64,000 nucleotides of DNA from Botryobacter ruber (GTDB taxonomy: Bacteria; Bacteroidota; Bacteroidia; Cytophagales; Hymenobacteraceae). A program made the position numbers and the translations under genes. Location: NCBI RefSeq assembly GCF_003347595.2, contig NZ_QCZK02000061.1:1-64000 (forward strand). Reading direction: 5' to 3'. Numbering within the stretch: the first letter of the stretch is position 1; the number at the start of each line of letters is the position of its first letter. The notes under the pieces were generated by a model. The model had not been told where the DNA came from and made no database searches. It saw only the letters and a program-made list of their open reading frames with translations. This document shows, in pieces, positions 9,455 through 17,158 of the stretch.

Positions 9455-9899
9455 ACTGATGTTACGAACAAATTTACTTTAGAAGAAAAGTCCCCCTTTG
9501 AAGGGGGTAAGGGGGATGAAGTACGGACTGCGAGCAATTACAGGACCAGAAGCCAGTTCAGCACTATTTTGTTCGCAGATATTAATCATCCCCCTACCCC
9601 CTTCAAAGCTAATCTTGTAGGGAAAATATTGAACATTATATTATGCCTATTGACATATTCATAGATACATACCGCCAGTTTGAGCGTAGCGGTAACTGGT
9701 GGTTGTCCATGAGGCCAGTTTGTAACTGGCGTGGTTACAAAAACACGAATTTTCAGCTACGCCAGTTGAAAACTGGCACCATATATAGCCACAAGTTACC
9801 GCTGCGCTCAAACTTGCGGCAGGAATCATTTTATTATTCCATTTTTTCACTACAAGATTAGCTCAAAGGGGGACAATAAACTTTCTGCGTAACATCAGT
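9455..9899. mobile_element. Nested non-coding element with 12-bp terminal inverted repeats
   Basis: ACTGATGTTACG (9455-9466) is mirrored by CGTAACATCAGT (9888-9899). Inside lies a second inverted repeat of G/C runs: 9490-9519 is mirrored by 9586-9607 joined to 9863-9874. That second arm is split by a MITE-like insertion at 9608-9862. No transposase is encoded, so this looks like a non-autonomous element or remnant. It fills most of the gap between the oxidase and the TonB receptor genes. Confidence 0.65.
9608..9862 (+). mobile_element. MITE-like element, copy 1
   Basis: A 255-bp element with perfect 13-bp terminal inverted repeats (GCTAATCTTGTAG and its complement). It is flanked by the 5-bp direct repeat TCAAA (9603-9607 and 9863-9867), the mark of a transposition event. 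The interior is itself largely palindromic, built of GCCAGTT/AACTGGC units. It interrupts an older inverted repeat that is restored exactly when the element and one TCAAA are removed. Short open frames inside are by-products of the palindrome. A second copy lies at 16821-17073 in the opposite orientation. Confidence 0.85.
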
Positions 9900-9961
9900 A
9901 ATAAGACTATTGCAAACTTACTTCTGTGCTAATCCGGGATACCAACGTGCTGAAAAGCTTT

Positions 9962-9993
9962 GCTGCTCCAGCCACCACAGCCTCTGCTCCTGC
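9962..9993 (+). repeat. Dispersed repeat, single arm
   Basis: A single-arm copy of the CTGCCACCAYAGCCNCTGC family (here with CCAGCCACC) lying just downstream of the TonB receptor gene, without the pairing second arm. Orientation is relative to the core as written. Confidence 0.7.
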
Positions 9994-10033
9994 ATTTTTA
10001 TGTTGGCTCAGGATGAAGCACCTTTATCGCCTG

Positions 10034-12358
10034 CTAAAACTCCAGCCGATAGCTCAGGAACGGAATCAGGGTGAGCTGGTACTTCTTTACCAGTTTCTTC
10101 TGGCGCACGTCGTAATAAGTATAGGCCAGGTTTTGATGGTTGGTGGTATTCTGCAAATCAAGGGAAATGGTACGCGTGATGCCCGGCTTGTTTTTCCGGA
10201 AACTGATGCGGGTGTCGAGGCGGAAGTAGTTCGGCATCTTCTCTGTAAAAGCCAGCTGTTCCTGGTAAACCGTTCTGCCAGCAGCTTCTGACGCGGCTAC
10301 GTCTATTGGTGTCTGCCGCAGCCCTCCCAGCCAGAGCACACGGGCATTGATGTTAAAGCTTCTGGAGGCATTCGCCTTCTGCCGCTGCGCAAATTCTTTC
10401 CCGGTAGTAAGAGTAAAGGTGTAGTTGCCGTTAAACTGCGTGTCGCGCCACACCTGGTCGCGGCTCCGGTACCTGGAATTGTAGAGGCTGCCGGTGGCAA
10501 GCGCATAAAACCCCTGTGCCAGCAAACGCTCCGCCGAAAGCTCCACGCCGTAGTTCCTCCCTTTGCCCTGGCTTACCAGCTGGTCCGGCACAAAAAACTC
10601 CAGCTGGTTTAAGCTGCTGTAGGTAGAAGCACTGTTGCTGCTGACAGGCACCTCATGCAGTTCCTGCCAGTACACCGCTGTTTTTAGCAGGTAATGTTCC
10701 TTAAAAGCGGTGTTCTGCTCTATCGTAAAGTGGTCTGCTTTAAGAAAGCCCAGGTCGCGGTTTCCGCCATAGGTGAGCGCCTGAAACGGTGGCAACTGGC
10801 TATGGCGGCCATAAGCAAAGCTGATGTTCTGCGTTGGCTGATACGCCCACTTCAGGGAAGCGCGCGGCTCCAGCGAGGAAGCGTTGTTATAGGCAAAGCG
10901 GCTGTAGTGCAACCCATAATTCAGCGTCAGGTCCTGCGACAGAAAGTAATAGGCATTGAGGTAGGGTTGCCATAACATTCCCCCCGCACTACCTGCTTTC
11001 TGGTTAAACAACTGCCCTGTTTCAATGTTCCGCTCATAATTCCGGTTGCTGAAATAGATATGGTTTGCCACCAGTCCCGGTTGAAAGAGCGATTTGCCAA
11101 CCCGGACAGTGCCGTAGCTATGAAACGAGTGTTGCTGCTTGCTGATATCGTCAAACTCTATTTCGCTTTTAGAAAAATCACGACTTAGGTAATCAGCTGT
11201 TCGCCCGCTTTCTACCCCGGATAACGCATAAGCCGACCGGATAGAAAAATTAGGCGTTACCCGCAGCTGGTGCGTCACACCCAGGGCGCCCATATCGTTG
11301 TAGAAATCGATATCGTTGCGGTCTTTCTGGTAAACCCACTGCGTTGTATCGCGCTGCGCCTCGAAACGGGTAATGCTTTTGCCGCCCATCCCGAACACGG
11401 TAAAATCGCCGGCTTTTTTGGTAGGTAAATGTACGTTAAAGGAAAGGTCCTGGAAATTGATTTCTTCATCGCCCAGCGGGACGCCCATGGCACTAAGCAA
11501 CCCAATGGTGGAGTAGCGGTAATTCACCAGGTAAGAGCCTTCGTAATTCTTTGAAAAAGGGCCTTCGGTTGCCAGGTCGATGCCAATCAAACTCAGCTGG
11601 AACGTGTGCTCCCGCTGCTGGTTATTGCCTTTGCGCAGGCGCATGTCAAACACGCCACCCAGCGCGTTGCCATAGCCCGCCGGAAACGCGCTGTTCAGAA
11701 ACCGCGAGTTGGCCAGCAGCTGAGTACTCAGGATGTTCACCCCGCCCCCGTTCTGCGTCGGCCTGTCGGATACGGTGCCGGCATTGGTCAGGTGATTCGG
11801 GTTCACAATATCCACGCCTTCGAGGCGCCAGAGCAAATGATTCGGGCTGTTGCCCCGCACGGAAATATGGTTCGCCTGGTCGTTTGCCGTCACCACCCCC
11901 GGAAACGAAGCGGCCAGCCTGGCGGGGTCGTAGAATGTGGCGGCATAGCGCTGGGTCTGTTCGATGGTAAAGGAGCGGGAATTCAGTTCATCCAGACCGG
12001 CACGCTCCCCTGTACTCACGGCCACTTCGGGCAACTGCCGTGCCGCCTCCTCCAGCCGTACATCCAGCACCGTTTCTTTGCCGGAAATGTGGAGCACCTG
12101 CAGCACCAGGTCCTGGTAGCCCAGGTGCGAAATTCTGATCGTATGTCTGCCTGCAGGTATGTCTCTTGCAACAAAATGCCCCGACTCGTTAGTAGTGGTG
12201 ATATAGGGCTGCGGCTGCACGGCAATGCTCACCGTAGCGTCAGGCAGCGGCGCCCCTGTTAGTTGCTCCCGCACGGTTCCGCGGATGGTCTGGCCGGGCT
12301 GCGCCTGCAGGGCAACCGAAAACAGCAGCAGGAAAAACAGGAAAGGTACTCTTAGCAT
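10034..12358 (-). CDS. TonB-dependent outer-membrane receptor with carboxypeptidase-like domain
   Basis: A 774-residue outer-membrane receptor. The signal peptide is 1-19; residues about 22-105 form a carboxypeptidase regulatory-like beta-sandwich (IRGTVREQLTGAPLPDATV), common at the front of Bacteroidota receptors; the plug follows at about 110-240 (ISVRGNSPNHLLWRLEGVD); the rest is a beta-barrel ending in Phe (YRLEF). No SusD partner gene is adjacent, so it is probably not a glycan-uptake SusC. The substrate cannot be read from the sequence; the nearby copper genes make a metal plausible, but that is weak inference. Transcribed alone. Confidence 0.9.
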   Translation of the reverse strand: MLRVPFLFFLLLFSVALQAQPGQTIRGTVREQLTGAPLPDATVSIAVQPQPYITTTNESGHFVARDIPAGRHTIRISHLGYQDLVLQVLHISGKETVLDVRLEEAARQLPEVAVSTGERAGLDELNSRSFTIEQTQRYAATFYDPARLAASFPGVVTANDQANHISVRGNSPNHLLWRLEGVDIVNPNHLTNAGTVSDRPTQNGGGVNILSTQLLANSRFLNSAFPAGYGNALGGVFDMRLRKGNNQQREHTFQLSLIGIDLATEGPFSKNYEGSYLVNYRYSTIGLLSAMGVPLGDEEINFQDLSFNVHLPTKKAGDFTVFGMGGKSITRFEAQRDTTQWVYQKDRNDIDFYNDMGALGVTHQLRVTPNFSIRSAYALSGVESGRTADYLSRDFSKSEIEFDDISKQQHSFHSYGTVRVGKSLFQPGLVANHIYFSNRNYERNIETGQLFNQKAGSAGGMLWQPYLNAYYFLSQDLTLNYGLHYSRFAYNNASSLEPRASLKWAYQPTQNISFAYGRHSQLPPFQALTYGGNRDLGFLKADHFTIEQNTAFKEHYLLKTAVYWQELHEVPVSSNSASTYSSLNQLEFFVPDQLVSQGKGRNYGVELSAERLLAQGFYALATGSLYNSRYRSRDQVWRDTQFNGNYTFTLTTGKEFAQRQKANASRSFNINARVLWLGGLRQTPIDVAASEAAGRTVYQEQLAFTEKMPNYFRLDTRISFRKNKPGITRTISLDLQNTTNHQNLAYTYYDVRQKKLVKKYQLTLIPFLSYRLEF

Positions 12359-12607
12359 AGATTCACGTTGTGGTAAATCGGAACAAAACTTCCGGGAGGT
12401 AGATTTGTCAAAATTATTAATTTTAATCCAGGAAAAAGTTTTCCGGTTGGCAGATGTCGCCTGCTGCTGCTAAAAATTCTTCCTGCAAGCACCGCGAAAC
12501 CTGTTCACCAGCATAAAAAGCCTGGCATTTTGCTTTTTCACTGCCATAAATTTAGTATACTGCTTCAAAAAACATCCCTTGTTTGCTTACCTCAAAAGAA
12601 AACCTGT

Positions 12608-12994
12608 ATGAAAGCACTGAACATATTTTTTGTTATCCTGTTTGTGGCCGCTGCAGCGCTGCAGTACAACGACCCCGACCCGCTCACCTGGATCGTGCTT
12701 TACCTGTACGGTGCTGTTCTATGCTTCATGGCTTTGCGGGGGAAATACCTGCCGGTGTTGTATTGGGCAGGCCTGGGGGTTTACCTTATCTATGGCCTCT
12801 ACCTCTTTTTTGACGAACACGGGGTCATCAGCTGGGTACGGGACCACCAGGCCGAAAACATTGTGCAAAGCATGAAAGCCACCAAACCCTGGATAGAAGA
12901 AACGCGGGAATTCTTCGGATTGCTGCTCCTGGTAATCGCTTTAGTCGTAAACATGGCCTGGCTGCGCAGGCGGCAAAAGCCTGTTGCAGGCTAA
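12608..12994 (+). CDS. TMEM220-like small membrane protein
   Basis: A 128-residue protein starting at ATG 12608 (MKALNIFF); a longer open frame upstream lacks coding character. It has four hydrophobic segments, and the first loop carries LQYNDPDPLTWIVLYLYGA, matching the TMEM220 family signature around NDPD..W. The family is of unknown function. It is transcribed divergently from the TonB receptor across a gap of about 250 bp in which I see no other gene. Confidence 0.75.
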   Translation: MKALNIFFVILFVAAAALQYNDPDPLTWIVLYLYGAVLCFMALRGKYLPVLYWAGLGVYLIYGLYLFFDEHGVISWVRDHQAENIVQSMKATKPWIEETREFFGLLLLVIALVVNMAWLRRRQKPVAG

Positions 12995-13024
12995 CATCAG
13001 CAGCACAGGTGTGCCTGTTTCTTT

Positions 13025-13055
13025 TCTGCAGCTGCCACCACAGCCACTGCAGCTG
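13025..13055 (+). repeat. Dispersed repeat, single arm
   Basis: A clean single-arm copy of the family core between the convergent TMEM220-like gene and the next minus-strand gene. Its ends, CTGCAGCTG and CTGCAGCTG, make it slightly self-palindromic. Confidence 0.75.
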
Positions 13056-13058
13056 ATT

Positions 13059-13553
13059 TTATCCTACTGAAATTAATGCGCAGAACCAGGGGCCGTTATT
13101 GTCCTGCGAGGCAGGTTGCAGCTCCTGCCAGTGTGCCTGTTCGGGCAGTTTGATGGCGGCTTTACCGGCATGTTCATTCCGCACCAGGAGCAGGAAAGTA
13201 TCTTTAAAACCATGCGCTTTCAGCGACTGCAGGAACTGCAACTGCGCTTCCAGGTCACCGGCTTCTTCCGATACCGTTTTATTGTACACACTCACCTGCA
13301 CCGCGTACTGCTCTTTTCCTGCCACCTGGTACACGTACAGGTCGATCGCTTCCCGGTTAAGGTCATCTTTCATGGCCTCTACCACCACCTCTCCCGCATT
13401 CCGGGAAATTTGCAGGCCGTAGTCCTTCTCCTTCAGGTGCTGCTGTAAAAAATTGGCCAGGTTGTGCAGTAGCCCGGTCTTGTTATAAATGGTGATGTTC
13501 TCCGCTTCTCTGGCGAAAGCGAAAAATTCCTGAAGTAAATGCTGTAGTTTCAT
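13059..13553 (-). CDS. Hypothetical protein
   Basis: A 164-residue soluble protein with no signal peptide or membrane helix. The N-terminus is helical; the middle shows alternating strands with acidic residues (EAIDLYVYQVAG, YAVQVSVYNK). I do not recognise a family; the strand/acid pattern recalls nuclease-like alpha/beta folds, but no catalytic motif is evident. It is 39 bp downstream of the DUF2231 gene on the same strand and is probably co-transcribed with it. Confidence 0.7.
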   Translation of the reverse strand: MKLQHLLQEFFAFAREAENITIYNKTGLLHNLANFLQQHLKEKDYGLQISRNAGEVVVEAMKDDLNREAIDLYVYQVAGKEQYAVQVSVYNKTVSEEAGDLEAQLQFLQSLKAHGFKDTFLLLVRNEHAGKAAIKLPEQAHWQELQPASQDNNGPWFCALISVG

Positions 13554-13592
13554 CGGTTGCCTGTTAAATAAAAAATTGCCTGCCGCCGTTTG

Positions 13593-14201
13593 CTAATGGT
13601 GCTGCTCCAGGTACCTGCCTTGCGCCCCCACTCCTTCGATGTAGGCCAGTTGTGAGCCGTAGTGGCCTGCCAGGCTTACAAAGGTAGCGGCAGCCACCAC
13701 AAACAAGGCAATAACGACCTCTGCAACCCGTTTCCGGTTAAAAAAGAAGTGGCTTACGGCTTTCCCCACCACTGCTATCCCACTGATCCAAAGGGTATAA
13801 CTGGCGAATTTCTCATGTATCTCCAGCACCTGCTGCGTTCTGTACGGAAGCTGCTGCGTGTGGGGGTGCACAAAGTAAATAGCCACAACAGCTCCGACAA
13901 AGCCTCCGGCCAGCAGGACCATTGTTACCCAGCTCAGCTCTCTCCCGAACACAAAAAAAGAGGCAAGCTGTGCTACGGCAGCTAAAAGCAGCAACACCAG
14001 CGGGAAGTGCACCACCAGCGGGTGCAGCGTCGGGAAAGAACCAAAAGAAGCTGTCAGGTCGCCGTCTGCGTAAGCATGGGCTACCAGTTCGCTCTCCGCC
14101 GTATCCTGCCCGTTGTGACCCTGCGAAGCAATTACCTGCACAAAGGCAACAAGTACCAGGAGGAGTGTAGCTACAAACAGGATGGCAGGTGATTTCTTCA
14201 T
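13593..14201 (-). CDS. DUF2231 domain membrane protein
   Basis: A 202-residue inner-membrane protein. An N-terminal signal anchor (5-25) is followed by a linker and four hydrophobic helices. The DUF2231 signature FPTLHPLVVHFPLVLLLLA, with two conserved His, lies at about 56-74. Members often sit with heme or redox proteins and are thought to be membrane redox or cytochrome-like factors, but none is adjacent here. The ATG at 14201 is preceded by a tandem decamer. Confidence 0.8.
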   Translation of the reverse strand: MKKSPAILFVATLLLVLVAFVQVIASQGHNGQDTAESELVAHAYADGDLTASFGSFPTLHPLVVHFPLVLLLLAAVAQLASFFVFGRELSWVTMVLLAGGFVGAVVAIYFVHPHTQQLPYRTQQVLEIHEKFASYTLWISGIAVVGKAVSHFFFNRKRVAEVVIALFVVAAATFVSLAGHYGSQLAYIEGVGAQGRYLEQHH

Positions 14202-14205
14202 AGTG

Positions 14206-14234
14206 GGTGCGTTTAGGTGCGTTTAGGTGCGTTA
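14206..14234. repeat. Short tandem repeat, GGTGCGTTTA unit
   Basis: Two and a half perfect copies of the decamer GGTGCGTTTA directly upstream of the DUF2231 gene start. Such a repeat in a leader could vary in copy number by slippage and alter expression; that is inference. Confidence 0.7.
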
Positions 14235-14278
14235 TCGGTTACACGTAACCGGGGCAGCGGGATTTATTTCCCGGAAAG

Positions 14279-14313
14279 AGCAGCAGCGGCTGTGATGGCA
14301 GCTGCAGTACTGA
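14279..14313 (-). repeat. Dispersed repeat, single arm (diverged)
   Basis: The reverse complement carries the repeat core with one change (GCCATCACAGCC). A further loosely similar stretch (GCAGTAACAGCAATGGCAGG) follows to about 14339 and could be a decayed second arm. It lies in the gap upstream of the DUF2231 gene. Confidence 0.55.
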
Positions 14314-14441
14314 AAATGGCAGTAACAGCAATGGCAGGGCATATCAAAATCCAAAGACCTTGTATGCCCTGCCATCCGGTTAAATTAAAGTTAAAAGTAA
14401 ATCTTACTCATAATCTTCACGCATTTAAACCATTATGCCGG

Positions 14442-14657
14442 TTAGTGTTCCATTTCTGTTCCCGGCTCAATTGTTTCGGTTTGCGTTTCCATCGTGGTAT
14501 CTATATCCATGGTTGTTTCTTCCACTTCCAGTTCAGATACGGTTGTGTCCCTGTCTATAACAGTTCCCTCATCACTACCGGCACCGTCATTGCCCCCACA
14601 GGAGTAAAGGCTGAAAGAACCTAGAACGATGGCGCATGCAAAAAATAGCTTTCTCAT
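14442..14657 (-). CDS. Small acidic lipoprotein
   Basis: A 71-residue lipoprotein: hydrophobic segment 4-18, lipobox LYSC with C20 the lipidation site, then GGNDG. The mature part is Thr/Glu/Asp-rich with repeated ETT/DTT units and no fold that I recognise. It is transcribed alone. Function unknown. Confidence 0.7.
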   Translation of the reverse strand: MRKLFFACAIVLGSFSLYSCGGNDGAGSDEGTVIDRDTTVSELEVEETTMDIDTTMETQTETIEPGTEMEH

Positions 14658-14893
14658 TTCTTTTTGTTTTAGTCTTACATTGATTTAGTACTTCGTGTTC
14701 AAAAACCGAAGCTGCATGTTATACAATCTATAGAAGGTACGTGTTACGAAACATTAAAGATATGTAGCGATGCTTTTCAGGGGTGGTCCGGTGATAAGAG
14801 CGGGAGGATTCCGCTTTCTGCCTGTTTCCCGTACTCCTTCTTTTCCCGGGGCAGATCGCCTGCAGGAGGCTGTAGTGCAGCCACTTACCCCGA

Positions 14894-14921
14894 GGAGCAG
14901 TGGCTATGGTGCCTGCAGCAG
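14894..14921 (-). repeat. Dispersed repeat, single arm (shortened)
   Basis: The reverse complement reads CTGCAGGCACCATAGCCACTGC, a shortened form of the family core. It sits in the 334-bp gap between the acidic lipoprotein and lutA-like genes, next to the terminator. The rest of that gap (14658-14893) shows nothing I can name. Confidence 0.55.
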
Positions 14922-14922
14922 A

Positions 14923-14958
14923 AAACAAAAAAGCCCCTCCTTTAAAGGAACAGGCTTT
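14923..14958 (-). terminator. Rho-independent terminator of the lutA-mvaB unit
   Basis: Read on the minus strand, a GCC...GGC stem with a central CCTTTAAAGG hairpin is followed by TTTTTTGTTTT (mirror of 14923-14933). It lies 34 bp after the stop of the LutA-like gene. Confidence 0.75.
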
Positions 14959-14991
14959 AAAATATTGATTTGAAACGGAGCAGAAAATGTT

Positions 14992-15732
14992 TTACCAGCC
15001 AGCAGCCAGCACATCTACAATGTGCATCGTTTTAATGGGCCTGTTCTGCTTTTGTATATACGCCTCCAGGTGCATCAGGCAACTCGTATCCGTCGACACG
15101 ATGTAGTCTGCCCCGGTGGCCAGCGCGTTTTCTACTTTCTGCTCGGCCATGGCTACCGAAATGGCTTCGAACTTAACGGCAAAGGTACCGCCAAAGCCGC
15201 AGCAGGTTTCGCTGTCGGCCATCTCCAGCAACTCCAGCCCCTGCACATTTTGTAACAAAGCACGCGGACCTGCTTTTATGCCGCATTCACGCAAAGCGCT
15301 GCACGAATCGTGGTAGGTTACTTTACCGGGCAAAGCAGCTCCGGGTATGCTGGTGATGCCCAGCACATCGGTCAGGAATTCGGTGAGCTCGTACACTTTT
15401 TTCTGCATGGTGCGGTACTTTACCAGGTTCGACGACTTCACGAAAATATCCTGGTATGCATTCCGGACCATGCCTACACAGGAGGCCGTAGGGCCTACAA
15501 TGTAGTGGGACGTTTCGTTGGAGAAATCGTCGAGGAACTTGGTTGCCACTTCGCGGGCCTCGTCGAAAAAACCGGCATTAAAAGCCGGCTGCCCGCAGCA
15601 GGTCTGGTTGGGATTGTAATGCACTTCGCAGCCCACTTTCTCCAGCACCTTTACCATGTTAAGGCCTGTTTCCGGGTAAAGCTGGTCCACGAAACACGGA
15701 ATAAAAATATCTACTACTATTCTTTTTGCCAT
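14992..15732 (-). CDS. LutA/YkgE-like (Fe-S)-binding oxidoreductase subunit
   Basis: A 246-residue cytoplasmic protein with two CCG domains: CCGQPAFNAG at about 45-54 and CCGFGGTFAVK at about 184-194, with partner Cys at C13 and in the DSC motif. It matches LutA, one of three subunits of the LutABC lactate-oxidising complex, and related GlpC/HdrB proteins. No lutB or lutC is adjacent, so it may work with a distant partner or another dehydrogenase. It follows the HMG-CoA lyase gene with a 2-bp gap, so the two are translated from one mRNA. Confidence 0.88.
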   Translation of the reverse strand: MAKRIVVDIFIPCFVDQLYPETGLNMVKVLEKVGCEVHYNPNQTCCGQPAFNAGFFDEAREVATKFLDDFSNETSHYIVGPTASCVGMVRNAYQDIFVKSSNLVKYRTMQKKVYELTEFLTDVLGITSIPGAALPGKVTYHDSCSALRECGIKAGPRALLQNVQGLELLEMADSETCCGFGGTFAVKFEAISVAMAEQKVENALATGADYIVSTDTSCLMHLEAYIQKQNRPIKTMHIVDVLAAGW

Positions 15733-15734
15733 AA

Positions 15735-16580
15735 TTATAAAAAAACCGCGCCAGACGCAGCCAGCGCTTTTTGGAATGCCTCCTTATTCAGGTTCAAATT
15801 TAAACCAATATTCTCGAAGTAGGCGATCAAATTTTCAGTTGGCATGTTTCCGACCAGTTCATCTTTGGCCATGGGGCAGCCGCCAAAGCCCCGGATGGCG
15901 CCATCGAACCTGCGGCAACCGGCAGCATAGGCTGCTTTTACCTTTTCCTCCCAGGTGTCGGGGGTGGTATGCAGGTGTGCGCCAAATTCAATTCCGGGGA
16001 AAGCCGGGATCAATTGGCTGAACAGGTAGGTGATATTTTCAGGATTCGAAACGCCGATGGTATCGGAAAGCGATACAATTTTTACATCCAGCTGCTGCAG
16101 TTCCTCCACAAACCGGATCACCTGTTCCGCGCTCCAGGGGTCGCCGTAGGGGTTGCCGAAGCCCATTGAAATATAGATCACCTGCGTTTTGCCCTGCCTG
16201 CTGCAGATCTCCTGTATCTGGGCCACCTGCTGCAGGGCACTGGCGATGCTCTTGTTGGTGTTGCGCTGCTGAAATGTTTCGGACACCGACAGCGGGAAAC
16301 CCAGGTAGGTAATCTCGGGGTGTTTTGCTCCTTCCTGTGCCCCGCGCACGTTGGCGATAATGGCGAGTAGTTTGGAGGTAGTGTTGTCGAGGTTGAGTCT
16401 GGCGAGTACGGCTGCCGTGTCGCGCATCTGTGGAATTGCTTTCGCCGAAACAAAACTGCCGAAATCCAGCGTATCGAAGCCCACCTGCAACAGCATGTTC
16501 AGGTAATCGGCTTTGGTTTGCGTGGGCACAAACTGCTTCAGCCCCTGCATGGCATCCCGCGGACATTCAATTAGTTTCAT
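15735..16580 (-). CDS. mvaB: Hydroxymethylglutaryl-CoA lyase
   Basis: A 281-residue TIM-barrel lyase splitting HMG-CoA into acetoacetate and acetyl-CoA, the last step of leucine breakdown. The start is ATG 16580 (MKLIECPRDAMQ); the open frame runs further upstream only through repeat DNA. Key residues are R8/D9 (PRDAMQ), the FGNPYGDP loop, metal ligands H202 and H204 (GAHLHTTP), and catalytic C235 in GFGGCPMA, the HMG-CoA lyase signature. It is coupled to the LutA-like gene downstream; no other leucine-catabolism genes are in the window. Confidence 0.92.
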   Translation of the reverse strand: MKLIECPRDAMQGLKQFVPTQTKADYLNMLLQVGFDTLDFGSFVSAKAIPQMRDTAAVLARLNLDNTTSKLLAIIANVRGAQEGAKHPEITYLGFPLSVSETFQQRNTNKSIASALQQVAQIQEICSRQGKTQVIYISMGFGNPYGDPWSAEQVIRFVEELQQLDVKIVSLSDTIGVSNPENITYLFSQLIPAFPGIEFGAHLHTTPDTWEEKVKAAYAAGCRRFDGAIRGFGGCPMAKDELVGNMPTENLIAYFENIGLNLNLNKEAFQKALAASGAVFL

Positions 16581-16652
16581 CTTAAAGCTTTTAACGTAAA
16601 AAAACAGGCAGATTGCGCCCCTGTGGTGCAGCCAAATCCCTTTTTGCAAGCT

Positions 16653-16683
16653 TCTGCTCCTGCCACCACAGCCTCTGCTCCTC
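16653..16683 (+). repeat. Dispersed repeat, single arm
   Basis: A clean core copy in the gap upstream of the HMG-CoA lyase gene; another single arm in the same orientation lies 62 bp further on. Confidence 0.75.
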
Positions 16684-16745
16684 CCGGAAATACAAAATTG
16701 CGGGAAAACGGCAGCTTTCCAGGTGCCAACACAGTTCCGCTGTTT

Positions 16746-16779
16746 TGCTGCTGCAGCCACCAGAGCCACTGCACCTGCT
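16746..16779 (+). repeat. Dispersed repeat, single arm
   Basis: A core copy with CAGCCACCAGAGCC, in the same orientation as the arm at 16653-16683, so the pair cannot fold on itself. It lies just before the second MITE-like copy. Confidence 0.7.
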
Positions 16780-16820
16780 GGTAATTTCAGGCGATACAAC
16801 GGCTGTTACCCCAATGCCAC

Positions 16821-17073
16821 CTAATCTTGTAGGAAAAAATGGAATAATAAAAAGATTCCTGCCGCCAGTTTGAGCGCAGCGGTAACTGGTGGCTATGTAT
16901 GGTGCCAGTTTTCAACTGGCGTAGCTGAATATTCTTGCTTTTGTAACCACGCCAGTTACAAACTGGCCTTATGGGCAACCACCAGTTACCGCTGCGCTAA
17001 AACTGGCGGTAGAAAATACTTATAAAAAACAATTTATTTTTTTATAATACAAAGTTATCTCTACAAGATTAGC
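16821..17073 (-). mobile_element. MITE-like element, copy 2 (inverted relative to copy 1)
   Basis: About 253 bp with the same ends (CTAATCTTGTAG and CTACAAGATTAG) and the same internal palindromic units as 9608-9862, but reverse-complemented. ATGCCAC is duplicated at 16814-16820 and 17075-17081, consistent with a target duplication, though one or two extra C bases blur the right edge. It carries no transposase. It separates the lutA-mvaB unit from the CNNM transporter gene. Confidence 0.82.
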
Positions 17074-17158
17074 CATGCCACAGGCACGCCAGGCGTTTGT
17101 ACACTATTTTACCTACACGCGTATACTTAGTTGCCAGTAAATATCGGGAAAAAACTCC

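Noticed and set aside
9643..9861. Open frame inside MITE copy 1 (and a mirror one at 16787-16978)
   Set aside because: Both frames are translations of the same palindromic element in opposite orientation, so they reflect the repeat rather than a gene.
16581..16799. N-terminal extension of HMG-CoA lyase
   Set aside because: The frame stays open upstream only through two dispersed-repeat copies; the enzyme's conserved start is at 16580.
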